Positions 1-11,177 of a stretch of 64,000 bases of DNA are shown piece after piece. The stretch covers positions 11,231,009-11,295,008 of the forward strand of contig CAJINV010000001.1 in the NCBI GenBank assembly GCA_905178155.1. The letters run 5' to 3'. The stretch is from Amoebophrya sp. A120. Lineage: Eukaryota > Sar > Dinophyceae > Syndiniales > Amoebophryaceae. The notes under the pieces are model-generated. The model was not told the origin of the DNA. It saw nothing but the letters and a program-made list of their open reading frames with translations, and did not search any database. Within the stretch, counting starts at the first letter, position 1, and each line of letters begins with the position of its first letter. The position numbers and the translations under genes were made by a program.

Positions 1-694
1 TGCTTTTCGGTTCCACTTGAACTTCTGCAGACGCAGAGGTAAAGTTAGCTGCAAGTTAAATCTGTCCTTTCACGCGATTTTCCGGTTGCACTAGAAGAAG
101 CGCATCTGTATTCTATATTGTCATTTGCAACTACAATTAGTGGCTTCTTTTTCTTGTGGTGCGACCAATCAATGTATCGGTTTCGTGCAGAATAACAATG
201 ACTCAGACCGCCATGAGCATGACATGCAGTGGTTTGGCGGCGCAATTAGAAAATCAGACAAGCCTATTTTGTTTCGGTCACGTCCACGTGGATATCCGTA
301 CACTCGGTGATCTTTCGCAAGTGCTGCCTGCTTCTGCATCGGTCGCGCCGTAGCCATTTGCAACTTGTTCGTTCAACACATTCGTTCACCCTCTGTCATT
401 CGCTACCGCTTGAAACGAAAAAGTAGTGTTTAATTGCAACAACGTTCAACTTCAAGGTTATCGAGCCACAACTTACTTGAACAGTAGCAGTACCCCTGGC
501 CCTTGGAAACCTTGCCTGTATTTGATTTCCTTCGACCAACATTCCACTCTTCTGTTTTCCCTGCTTAATTGCTGCTGTTGTTCGTTTTCCGCTCCACGAG
601 GACTGCTACAGCTACTTCTAAGTGCTTGGCTCTCTTACATTCAATCCTTTTTGTATATTCCCAGCAGTCTCAGTCAGCAGACGGAGGAGTAATA
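1..694. other. No gene recognised; leader region of the EF-hand gene
   Basis: Short overlapping open frames occur on both strands, but none has protein-like composition or a recognisable motif. The stretch just before 695 is pyrimidine-rich and probably holds the leader of the EF-hand gene. No promoter element is recognisable. Confidence 0.4.
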
Positions 695-1977
695 ATGCAG
701 AAGCTCCAACAGCCCTCCATTGCAGGCGGCTTTACGCCGCGGCCGTTGTCCGGGCTTCTGTCCGGTGGAAGCTCGCAGCCGAGCAGTTTCCGAAAACCGC
801 TGGAGATTCATCCGATACAGCTCCACCCGCAAGGCGGAATGCAAGTCCCGAAATCTCAGAATCTGCTCTTTAACACGAGCCAAACCCACGGGGCGCACGG
901 TAAAGAGTTTTTGGTCATTTCCATTTGTTGTTGCTTTGAGTCGTTGTTTTTTGCGGGTTCGGCACTGCTAGACGTGCTATCGGTAGTTCTCTTCTCTTCT
1001 TTCGCTCCTCGCACATAATTTACACGGACCTTATTTTCACAGCCCTGCGCACCAGCCTTCTCGGGAAAGGATCTGCTGTGTCTGCGACCGCGGTCGACCA
1101 CGCCAAAAACGACCCGGAATTGGCGAATTTGAGGGCGTTGAAGCAGAACTGCCTGCTCCAGACCATTCCAGTGAAGGACGCACTTGACAGCCTGCGAGGG
1201 AAGCAAATCGACGGCCGACTGGATCTCGGAGCGTTCACCATGGGATATCAGGAGGTAGATTCTTTTCTAAGGAGTAAGCGTGCAATTATCGTAATCGAAA
1301 AATAAATCATCGTCTTTCGTAAGTAAATGCCGAGCCTCACGTTTTCGTCTACTACCAAGGGCTGTATCGATTTCTTTTGTTTCAAACATGGCGCCGATCT
1401 CGTCATGCAGTTTGCGTTAACATACACTGCAATCGAATCCTGGACCTCCCTCCCGTGAAATAGAAACGTCTTCCAAAATGATCCTCAGCTCTGCGCCAAG
1501 GAGAACCTTACCTGCCCGTCCCAGGACGTGATTACGGGTCTGTTCCAGCTTTTCGACAAGGATAAGAACAACGTGATTGACCCGATGGAGCTGTGCTGCG
1601 GCCTGAGCATGATGTGCAAGGGCACGGAGGATGAGAAGATACACGCGGTCTTCGACTGCTTCGACGAGGACGGGAACGGCAACATATCACTCGACGAAAT
1701 GTTCAAGTTTCTCGTCTCCGTGTATCGGGTGGTGCTCACCCCCACCGTGCTCGCAACGATCAAGAACCTTGGCGTCGAGGTGCAGTCGCCCGAAGACCTC
1801 GCCTCCGTCACCGCCCTGGAGTGCTTCAAGAGCGCCGACTTGGACGGCAACGGCAGCCTGAACGTGGAGGAATTCAAGCAGTGGTTTTACGGCGGCGCTG
1901 CGGGCGCCGGTGTTCCGTCACCCACCACCTCCAGCCCGAGTGTCTTCGCGGGGCCGCTCAAAAAGTTGCTACATTAA
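695..1977 (+). CDS. EF-hand calcium-binding protein, calaxin/NCS-like
   Basis: Three exons: 695-899, 1043-1254, 1489-1977. They join in frame through two GT-AG introns to give 301 residues. The C-terminal half carries three clear EF-hand loops at about residues 162-173 (DKDKNNVIDPME), 198-209 (DEDGNGNISLDE) and 256-267 (DLDGNGSLNVEE). The last two have the full Asp/Asn ligand pattern and a terminal Glu. The segment GLSMMCKGT between loops one and two resembles the calaxin/EFCAB1 and neuronal-calcium-sensor layout, so a Ca2+ sensor acting on axonemal dynein is a reasonable guess. That assignment is inference; the calcium-binding fold is not. The N-terminal ~70 residues are Ser/Gly/Pro-rich and probably disordered. 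Start chosen at the ATG at 695 because the upstream in-frame sequence is low complexity. Calcineurin B-like or another NCS protein is the alternative. Confidence 0.85.
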
Positions 1978-3154
1978 ATGAAGATTCAAGAAGTAGATGT
2001 CAAAGTCTTTCAGGATGCCCATGATAGGGAAATGGATACGCAAGGCAGTAAGAACTGTAAACTGTTTTTGCAGTGCGAGATGAATGGAAACTCGAGGACT
2101 GCATCTGCATTTTCGTGGACCTTTGACATATGAAGAATCCAATCGTAACCTTTTTTGACCCTTAAACCGAGGCTAATTGTCTTACTTGAAATTGATTCTG
2201 AAGCTGAAGCATGTAAACTTCTTTTTTCTACGATTCTAAGGTACGCTTCAAGTTCAATCCCCTTCCATTCCCATCGTTGTCCCATTTATAATCATAGTTT
2301 TTCGGTACCTTGTACTTGTTGTTGATGACACTGAATGCAAGAAGATGCAATATGTATCATCAACCCCAGTTCGGGTATTCGCGTCGCAATCGCGCGATAT
2401 TACTAATCTCACACCTCGCAGAATCTCATCTGAATTATGTACCAAGGAGCGCACCAGCTTTGTCCGGTTTCGGGCAAACCGTTGTTCGTTCATATGATTG
2501 GTGTTCTTGATAGCCCAACTTTCACTTTCCCGTGTGAGAGAGATGAAGTGAGAAGCTTTATTTCAGCATTACCGACGTTGTGTGGGCGGACAATTAAAAC
2601 GCCACGCTTCGTCTGTTGTAGCGGTCGCAGGTAGGTGTTTCGCGGAACAGCACAACATAAAGATGGAGTTGCGAGATGACCTAATAAACTTGCATTGCAA
2701 AGAGCAAGAACAGACTCGCAGCACCATGCGGGTGCATGAAGCCGATGCGACCTTCGCGACGGTTCTGGGGGACAAACCGCGCACTTGCAGTGTCCGTATT
2801 GGGGACTGGACGGGCTCCACTGGACATGAATCACGCAACGGGCTGGAATCCTCCTCGACCGCAACATCCTCTTCCTCCAGTGGGACCTCGCGGCCGGGCC
2901 GGAAAATAAGAAGAGAAGCTCTTGCTACTTCACCTTCTGCGAGGACCACAATTCGAAAGTTCAGGTTGAAGAGAAACAAAAATCGTGCGGTGATAGCACC
3001 GCGCAAGAAGATCGATAACGACGCGGAAATGATACCATTAGTTGCAAATCATAATTCGCGGCCGAATCGAGGGGCAAAGAAAGGAAAACTTCCAGGACCA
3101 AAAGGAACGGATAGAAAGCAAGAGCACGACACGATGATAATCGAGGGCGACAGC
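1978..3154. other. Intergenic, plus an open frame upstream of tectonic
   Basis: 1978-2580 holds nothing recognisable. From 2582 the tectonic reading frame is already open and contains several in-frame ATGs, for example at 2663. The sequence before 3155 is basic, low in conserved character and would place the signal peptide internally, so I treat it as leader. An N-terminally extended tectonic remains possible. Confidence 0.4.
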
Positions 3155-6100
3155 ATGTCCGGAAAAATAAAAGCGCAGAGAAAGAGCAGACGAGTTGTTC
3201 CCAGGCTCGCGGCAGCGTCCTCTTTCGCAGCCGCATTCTTTGGCTGCCTCGCAGGCGTGGTTGCCCAAAGCAGCGTGACCATCGTGGCGAACGCCGACAT
3301 GGGGACGTGCACTTGTGACATCACTGCGAACAAATGCGACCCATATTGCTGCTGCGACCCGGATTGCAGCACCGGCGTACAAAATTCCGGCTTCAGCAGC
3401 GACTGCATCACCGTCGGAGCGTCAAACGCCCTGGAATCGCAATACTCATGTTCGTATCAAATGTAAAAATGTCTGGGTCTGGAAGATTCTGAGACTTGTC
3501 ACGCAGGTTTTGCATGAGTCTTGATGCCTGTGATGCGTGCCCTAGCATCACAGATTTTTTGAGGGCTTCTTGATGCCTATTCCGCATTACAAATGCCCTC
3601 GCTGCGTAGCAAAAATCACACTCCCTTTGCAGCTCATGCAATACAGATTTTTTTGCAATCCAGGGTAATTGCTCACCAGTCGGGGTAATTGCTCACCAGT
3701 TCGGGTAATTGCTCACCAGTCGTTTTGTATGCCGAGTCAAGAGGTGCAACACGAACAGATAGGCATGAATTTAGCATCTCCGGCTGGTAGAGCAATCGGC
3801 TACCGAGGTACGTCAGGGGGCGTAGCTACATCAGTCAATCAATCCAAATGCAGCATCACAAGTTGCATTCTTCCAGACCCAGACACTTTTACATTTGATA
3901 GTTCGTCAAAAAGTTACGTACAGGAGGTGAATCCAAGGTAAGACTTCCGAGCACATTCAAATTATGTGAGTAGGTATAGGTTGTCAATAAGATTCATGTG
4001 ATGTTTCCGTTTCAGCTGTCGTGGCGCTCGAAGATCGCAATTGATGCAACGGAAGCCAACTGTGCATGATGATGATACGATTGATTTTTATCCTCACGAC
4101 TGATTCTCAGAACGGACGTTTCCGTGCTGCAAGACGACCTGCGCAACCTCCTGTGTGTCCACATCGACAACTCCGCTGCGGATGGACGGTATTTTGATTC
4201 TTCTGCGACGACAGCGTACGCAACCTACACGTCCGAGGTTTCCTCGAGGTCCCTCTCCTCGTATATCCAAAGAAAAAAACCCATCCACATCCAATTTGTC
4301 ATGCAAAACACGTATAAAATCATGTGTTTGTCATGCAAAAAATGGATGTGGATGGGTTTTTTTCTGTGCTGGATATCGTATCCCGTTCTCTCCCTGGAGC
4401 ATGTCGACGCGTCCACGGCGAGTTCTGGGTACACCGTTGGACATCTGGTCAAAATGCAACAGGCTTGGACGACCGCAAATGTGGTGGCACCGCTTACAAC
4501 CACGGGTGCGCTGGAGAGCGCGGCGGGGACGTACGTGCAAAAATCTCGGGAATGGAAGGTACTAGCGGAATAGTGAATTAATTATGGGGAAGTTGTTGTG
4601 GGAGAACAAGTAGATGCTTGTATACAATCGGCGACGAGAACAGACGCAATAGATGCCTTGCTGCTCGTTCCGTAACATTCAGATGAAAAATCAATCAGGT
4701 TCCCCTTCCAGATGCGAGCGGGCGCTGCAGCGACCAGCCCGTGCCTTTTATGTTTGACATTGCGAGTACGTCGTGTCAAATGGAATCGGTAGTGTTGAGC
4801 ACGGCCTGTACCACGACGCTGAACGCACAGCAGCTTTCGACGTACCAAGTGCAGGGCCACAATTTGTACGCCGCGGGCAGTGACACGGTCGCTACTTGCG
4901 CGGCGGCTGATTGCGTCTCCCCGTTAGTGCAGATCAGTGGGTGCGCAACTACTTCTGCCACCAGCACTGACACTTTCACGAAGCCAACGTTTGCTGGGTC
5001 AACATTGTCTTCGGTTACAGCGGGCACAGCTTGTACTGCAACGGCGGAGGAACTGAAGAAGGGCAAGGCGTCGGTACTGAGTCTGAGTCACCAAGCAACT
5101 ATAACTTGTTTTTCTGACAAAATCTCTAGGCGCGATTAAGTTCATTTTTTTTACGTTATCTACTTCAATATCAATACGATGAAAAAAAAACAACATGATC
5201 CATTAACCCAGACCTATACCGCCGGTACGTCGACGTGTTCCAATGCAGTTATAGGCGCACACTACACCGTTACCTACACTTCGTCGACGAAGAATGACAT
5301 CACCAGTGTAGTGGTCCAGTATGAGTATGCCGACATTGTCGCAACATCCACGGTAAGATAGAAGTAGAGCATATTGCGCATTCTTGCTTTGCCTTCAGTT
5401 TTCAACTTGTAAGCTATCAATGGGCCGCCGCTGTACGCCTACTGATCTAATGTTCGCAATACCAACAATTTTGAAGACAAGTACTTAGGCAATCGTCGTA
5501 TCTAGCTGATTACGGAAGTATTTCCCGTGCAGAAAAACGTGATGTAAAAGATGAATCTTAAATTTTCCACCTCCAGGACATCACTTTCACGACTTCGGTG
5601 AGCTTCGTTTATAACTCGGGGACAGCCAGCGTTGCGAGAAGTGGGAATCCGGGCTACCTGTTCGGTAAGCCGTTGCTGCTCGAAAAGTGTGGCCAGTCGA
5701 CCTCCAGTGGCTGCACCAGTTTCGTCACGACTGCGGCGCACGGGCTGCCCGGCGTGTCGCTTGGAGAGTGCGAGTATGCCAGTTCATCGAACACCGTTAA
5801 ATTCCAGGTCGAGCAAATTCCCGTAAACTTCGGTGAAGACACGGTCGCCGGGTGCAGTTTGTCCTTCACCGCTGCGGAACTTGCGACCTTTTGCGCAGCT
5901 TCAGGTACTGAAGATCGTGAGGTTCTTTTTCATCTTTGGTCGTACCCTACGTGGTCGTTTGCTTAGAATAGAATTTTGTTGCAGTCGCACACCTCTTACT
6001 TCGAAGATTACCGTACTTTGAACTTCATCTTATCACTTCAGCAAACGAGATCGTGATGCTCCAACCCGTGCCCACGACCGGCACCGGCACTTCGCAAAAG

Positions 6101-6666
6101 TCGTACAATTACGGTTTCTCGCACGTCGGCGCCTGGGGGAGCTCGGACCGCAGCAACATGGCCGACTACGTAGAAATCCAGGCCTCTACTGCGGACACCA
6201 CGAAGACCACGACCGACCCGTGTGAGAAACTGCAAACGCAAACGTACGAGTTTGCATACGCACCGTTCGGAGAGCAAACCAATCCGCAGTACAAGATCAC
6301 GGGCGCATGGGCAAAGCGAACTTACGTATAAATAAAATTTATCTACTGCAACTTCGCGAGTTCCTTCCCTCGTCCTTTTTTTTTTCGCAATACACTTTTT
6401 GTTTGTGCTCGTGGTACTTTCGATTCTCATGCACTAGTTGAGGTTCTACTTCTTCGTTGATTGAGTCAACATTCTTGTCATTGCAGGCAACCTTGAAGCA
6501 TACGCTGTCGGATCCGAGCAAGAAGCAGAGCTTTCCTTTCTTCGTGAACATTCAATTTGTGAAGCAGGCCGACACCGCAGAGCTGGAGCTGAACATACCG
6601 CCGCGGCCGGATCTCCCGGTCTACTTGCCGTCCGATGTCTTCTACCCGTTGACACTGTTCGACTAA
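3155..6666 (+). CDS. TCTN: Tectonic family protein (ciliary transition zone)
   Basis: Tectonics are secreted or membrane-tethered components of the MKS complex at the ciliary transition zone. Nine exons: 3155-3453, 3902-3937, 4111-4263, 4381-4558, 4711-5073, 5212-5352, 5577-5904, 6042-6325, 6487-6666, about 653 residues. Evidence: a signal peptide (basic n-region, then LAAASSFAAAFFGCLAGVVA); the family cysteine signature CDPYCCCDPDC; LCVHIDNS in exon 3; a conserved C-x4-PVPF block in exon 5; the hallmark SGNPGY at 5640-5657 followed by a GKP motif; and the C-terminal LPSDVFYPL. No C-terminal membrane helix is visible, so it resembles the soluble TCTN1 type. Two introns are introner insertions (3455-3900, 4264-4375). 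The intron at 4559-4710 needs a GT-CA reading, with the G of the final CAG kept, to hold frame. Start placed at 3155 to give the signal peptide; an in-frame ATG at 3134 is the alternative. The identification is secure, individual exon edges less so. Confidence 0.88.
3663..3722. repeat. Three tandem copies of a 20-bp unit
   Basis: Three head-to-tail copies of a 20-bp unit beginning GGGTAATTGCTCACCAGT, at 3663, 3683 and 3703. Only the last two bases vary between copies. Confidence 0.95.
3663..3839. mobile_element. Nested insertion inside introner 1
   Basis: A 177-bp segment absent from the sister element at 32161-32442 and bounded by the 7-bp direct repeat CAATCCA (3656-3662 and 3840-3846), as expected for a separate insertion event. 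It carries the triple repeat at 3663-3722 and a stretch (about 3781-3807) resembling part of a tRNA D-arm region. No T-arm is visible, so a tRNA-derived SINE is only a suggestion. Confidence 0.55.
4264..4375. mobile_element. Introner element 2 (subfamily B) in tectonic
   Basis: A 112-bp palindromic insertion. The inner arms AGAAAAAAACCCATCCACAT and its complement are identical, the outer ends are TATCC and GGATA, and the 5-bp direct repeat TCGTA flanks it (4259-4263, 4376-4380). Element plus one repeat is 117 nt, so the frame stays open even if unspliced. Precise removal gives ...SSYPVL. No AG exists at the right junction, so it cannot be a GT-AG intron at its edges. Confidence 0.85.
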
Positions 6667-7824
6667 CGCAGTGAAGAGTCTTGATGGGAGATGAAGCAGA
6701 AGCAAGACAGAAACCACTGCTTGCGCGTACATAACTGAGATTCATACTAAGTAGTAAAGAAATTACTATCGCCTGTACAGTATCCGCTCGCCTTGCTGAT
6801 CCTTATGTCACATGTTCATGTTGGGTTTGCATTTTTACGTTGATACTATCTCTTCCTTCAAAGCAGCCCCGGTTGCTCGGGTGTCAATAGATTAGCAGAA
6901 TAATTCTATAAACAAGTTTTGCAAGTAGAATCGTGCCAGCGTCGGCCCACATTGCGGCCATGCATGTAAAAAAAAAAATGAGTTGGCCTAAGCTGCGCTA
7001 GCTGCACCTGCAAATTATCTTGATTACTTTGCGAAAAAGAACTTGCACCACGCCGGGATAAACGAAACAGGCATTTCTTGCTCACGAAACAACTAAATGC
7101 ACTTCTGATATGACAGAGGGTCCATCTTGACTAAGAGCAAGAAAGAAAAAAATCCAGATTCGGTGCTCCGAGGTACCGGTGCAGGTGCTCTAAATGTAAC
7201 CTTTACCCTCCGCGCCCTTGAGGCATCATGATGTTGCTGCCAAACGCTCTACCTCAGGGTCGGGAGATCACCAATTATCCGTATATATAAATTCTTGGTG
7301 TGTTGAAGATTCGTCAATAGGACTCGTGCGTAGAAGTAGAAGTGGTTCTCTCGTGAAGATCTGATCTGTCCTTGCGGAACGAAGTATGCATGATAGCCAA
7401 GTGGTATAACTTTTTTTAGAGCACGCCTACCATGATGTTTATGCAAGATTAATGAACACCATGATCGGAAGGTGATCGTTTTCTTCATCTCTGGTGTCTG
7501 TCTGTGTCAGAGTCTGTGTGGGGTGTGCAAGTCGGTGGGTTCGAATGCGACCGCGTGGGTAATGAAGTCAAATGTGTAGAAATTTGAGTTGCTTCTGGTC
7601 GCTTTTCGTCTGTCTCGGGCTCGGGTTGTGGTCAGGACATAAAGCAGGCAAGCAAGACTAAGTAGACAAAACAAGAAGGTGACGCAGTACAGCGGCCTTC
7701 CTATTTACTAGACGATACTCATGATCGATGTAGCACCTTTGCGCCTGCCTCCGCCCGATGAATACGAAGGACCATACAAACCGATACAAAATTGAGAATC
7801 AAAGAAATAGCAACATCAAACAAC
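6667..7824. other. Intergenic, nothing recognised
   Basis: About 1.15 kb between tectonic and the next gene. Only short frames on both strands; no RNA gene or repeat stands out. Confidence 0.4.
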
Positions 7825-10397
7825 ATGGAGGCAGCGGCGCTGCGACCCTTTTCCACCGTCCCTGGCGTGCAATTTGTCCAAGCGTCCGGGCAGATAAGTT
7901 TGAACGAAGAAAGCGAAGACAGAGTGATGCTGGAAGATTTGGACGAATTATTCGATGTTGATCATACTACTGGATTAAGAGAACAAACCGGAGCACGAGG
8001 GGTGACGACGAACACAGTTTCACACTTTGTGAAAAATCTCATCAAACCGCCCAACTTCTTTGTGCCGGCGCCAAGCTGGACGGCCAGGACTTCCTGTTCC
8101 ACCACGCACGGTTCCTCTTCGAGTTCGTCCTCCGAAGTGGAGCAGCAACAGGACCACGAAAAGGCGTCAACGCGCAATAAACGCCCCGAAACATTTTTGT
8201 TTTCAAACAACCTTCTAGAAAAGCAAAAACCGTCCATCTCAACCTCTTCATCCTCTTCCCTCCTCGAGAATATGCCGACTTTTCTGCAGTCGCAACCCAA
8301 AATTGCTCTGGCGCAGCCCCCTGCCTTTGTGTTGCAGGCTTTCGAGCCGCCGCCCCCGATGCGCGGTTTGGATCCGCCAGAGGGGATCAGAGTGCAGAGG
8401 CCGCCCGTTCTGCAGAGGCCGGACAGTACAGATGGCATCACTTATGAGGAATTGCCCGCAGACGAGAATGCTGAAGATTGGCTGCGTTTTGCGAACGAAA
8501 TGGAACAAGAGTTGCCGCACCACAGGATGCGAGCAGATCACACCAAAATTGCGGCGGCATCTCGTCAAGCAGCACAGCGGTGTGGCTATGGCTATGAAGA
8601 TGAGCAAGAAGATGCCCCCCATGATCTACCGGTACCGCTTGTATCTGGAGGATCAGTTTTCGACAATCTCTACTCCGACGCGGTACGGCGGACCAGGAGG
8701 CGACGGGAAAACGTCGCTTTAGCTGCGGAGAACCAGAAAACGTTCGGGGCCGCGGCGACCAGCGAGGAGTTTGGCAGGGGATTACGAAGCGACATTTCCC
8801 GGCGGACCAATAAGTTGATCCATCCCGCACCGGAGGGAACCGCAACCGGGGCCACGAACAAGGGTTCGGGGGCCAGCTCTTCCTCCTCATCGGGCGCGAG
8901 CAAGCGAAGCGTCGCTTCGTCTGCTTACGGCGGTGACGGAACCGGGGACGGGATGCGGGGAAGGCATCGATCGGCCGACAAGAACCGAAGAAATAAATCC
9001 GCCGCTGCGGAGAACAAGAGGAGCTACGACTACAAGAGCCACCTTGCGCGCGAGGAGGAGTTCGCTCGTCGACGGCAAGAGCGGCTGGAGAGGAGGCGGC
9101 AAGAGCAGGAAGAGGAGCGGGCACGAGAAGAGCTGGAGGAGTGCACCTTTCGCCCCGAAGTGTCCCTGTCGGTGACCACAGCCCGGTTTTCGGCCAGGTA
9201 AGGTGTAGAAGTGCGCGAGTAGCGCAGCCGTGCGGCAGCTTTCTTTTTGATGCAAAGTACTTTATGTAATTTCAGCTATCAGGAAGCATTAGCATTCTAC
9301 TTTATCAGGGGAACTCGAACTGTCAAAACAAAACTGAATGATCGGAAACAGGTCCACTTCCACGCGACGAGGAGGGCCTGCGTCAACACGCAACAACTGC
9401 AAGCCGAAAGTGGACACCGGTCTTTACGACAACTACCACAATCCTCATTCTGCTCCCATCCGTACGGGCCGCAAACTTGCGACGCGGACGCGGCACTTCG
9501 AAGACCTGCAACCCGCGTTGGTGACGGCTTACGACCGGAATTTCGTGCGACAGAACGATCATCAACATGTTGGTGCCGCCGCGCAGCGGAACGGTTTTTC
9601 GTCTTGCGTTGACGACGAAGGCGAGTTTGAGTTGGACATGATCACGCGTAACCTCTCTGACGCGTTCGACGACCGCACGGTGAGTGTGGAGGAACGGCAC
9701 CGCAGCCCTGAGACCTACAGCTTTCGCGTGCCCATCTCGCCCAGTTGGCAAATGGAGTCGAACTCAGTACTGGGGGAAGATGGTGAAGACGAACATGAAG
9801 ACGAACATCCTGTTCCGGAGCTCGAAGTGGAAACAAGAAAAGCAATAGCGCACCAAAGTCAAAGAGGGCATAATCCTCGCCGCCGAGAGGACCGCGACAT
9901 ACGCGAGGAACAGCGCAGCCCGGAAGACACCAGGAACATCCTGCCCGACGAGGTTGTACTGAAGGCCTTGGGCCTAAGTCCGAAGCCGGAGAGCGCCGCT
10001 CGTTCCGCCGCCGGCTTGGAAGTGCAACTGCAAGCTGCCGAATCGGTTGCCGCAGAGGCGATAAAGAAAAAACCGTTTTACGACGTCGTGGCAGAAGAAG
10101 TAGAATCCGTCTCGACACTAGTCGACATGTACGAAACCGCTTTGCGCGCGCGGGTTTCCGGGAGGGACAAGGAGATGTGACGATTTGGTGTTGGTTCTGG
10201 TTCCAGGGTAACAGAAACCTTTTGAAATTAATTCTTTATTACCTTTACTGCTGTAAAAACAGGAGGTGAAAGAAAAAGATCGATGGAGACGCGATCGATG
10301 GACCATTCTTCCCGAGGATATTGAGCACTCGACGCCGATGATTGATGTGCGACCTCCTCCTTCCTTCACCTTCTACAAGATCGAGATTCCATATTGA
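7825..10397 (+). CDS. Disordered protein with cilia-type LY-x-DA / CTFRP motifs
   Basis: Exon 1 is 7825-9197; exon 2 starts at 9352 after a GT-AG intron in phase. Exon 2 runs in frame to a TGA at 10178-10180, giving a 733-residue version. A further open segment ending at a TGA at 10395-10397 reads as convincing protein (WTILPEDIEHSTPMIDV...), so I favour a third exon from 10266 and ~775 residues. Visible features: Ser-rich and Pro-rich disordered N-half; VFDNLYSDAVRRTRRRRE at about residues 285-305; a charged helix rich in Arg/Glu; then ECTFRPEV. The LY-x-DA-x2-R and CTF-x-P pairing recurs in protozoan flagellar and cytoskeletal proteins, which is the basis for suspecting a ciliary role; no enzyme domain is visible. 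The ATG at 7825 is the first good in-frame start. Confidence 0.65.
10175..10260 (+). other. Putative non-canonical intron flanked by AGGAG repeats
   Basis: The 86-bp segment lies between two copies of the 5-mer AGGAG (10170-10174, 10261-10265). Removing it plus one copy joins ...RDKE to VKEKDRW in frame and gives a longer protein. No terminal inverted repeat is seen. A GT-AG alternative exists (donor 10154, acceptor 10262), also in frame. Confidence 0.4.
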
Positions 10398-11177
10398 AGC
10401 ATCGAAAACAAAGACCGTTCTCCCGGTGCGTACGCGTTTCTAATTCTACTTGACTTTGTTTCATCTGTACAATGACATGCAAGGCTAAAGCTAAAGCTCT
10501 CTCTTCTGTATCAAAGTTCTTGTACGTTATCCAGGGTGATTGTAAAGAAAATGATCGCGTCAATGTGCATGATGTACGAAAACACACAAGGCTTTTCCAA
10601 TGCTCGGCCTCTGATCTTTTGATTTTCTTGAAATGAGTCGTCTTGCTTTATGTACGTGTAAAAAATGAAAAATGCTTGTGCGGCGGAACGCTTGTATCTC
10701 GCCCCGTACACGCATTTTTGGGCTTGTTCGGCGATGTGCATGATAATGATTGACGACGAGCAGTTCCAGTTCCTTGATGGTATGAAAACAGTGTGTGGAG
10801 AGCGTGAAACATCTGCACGAGATTTTTATCCATGCATTTTGATTTTGATCTCGGTGTGGTCGTCCTGCAGGAGAGGGCTACAGAGCGAGTCGTTCGGAGC
10901 GTGGTACTGCTTGCTACCTAGAGCGCTGGTCGTTCATGTATCGCTATGCGTACTTATTTGTCGTTTCCTCGTTGTGGTCAAAGTATGCAACGAGAAGCTG
11001 GCAAGGCCGCATTTCATTTTCATTTTATTCGCGCGACGCCTGGGTCTCTTGTTTCTACTGCATTAGAAAAAGAAGTTGTAGTGACCTTCGGAAAATAATT
11101 AAATCGCAGAGCAGAAAAGCCGGAACCGGACGCTTCACAAAGACTTATTCTCGCCAGCGTTATTGCTCGAAACAAAA
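10398..11177. other. Intergenic, nothing recognised
   Basis: No coding signal beyond short chance frames, the longest being a cysteine/leucine-rich frame at 10665-11066. Confidence 0.4.

Larger units (their letters stand above)
3455..3900. mobile_element. Introner element 1 (subfamily A) in tectonic
   Basis: A 446-bp insertion with ~32-bp terminal inverted repeats: the left end TATCAAATGTAAAAATGTCT and the right end match with one mismatch over the repeat. It is flanked by the 5-bp direct repeat GTTCG (3450-3454 and 3901-3905). It splits the coding sequence between TGT-TC and TCG-TCA. Because the repeat begins and ends with G, a GT (3454-3455) and an AG (3900-3901) arise at the junctions. 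It is longer than its relative at 32161 because of a nested insertion at 3663-3839. Confidence 0.88.

Noticed and set aside
3663-3722. CRISPR-like array
   Set aside because: Units are directly adjacent 20-bp tandem repeats without spacers, in a eukaryotic context.
3775-3835. tRNA gene candidate
   Set aside because: Only a D-arm-like string is present; no acceptor stem, 7-nt anticodon loop or T-arm could be folded.
8438-9124. 228-residue minus-strand frame
   Set aside because: Shadow of the + strand exon 7825-9197; Arg/Pro/Ser-rich with no motif.
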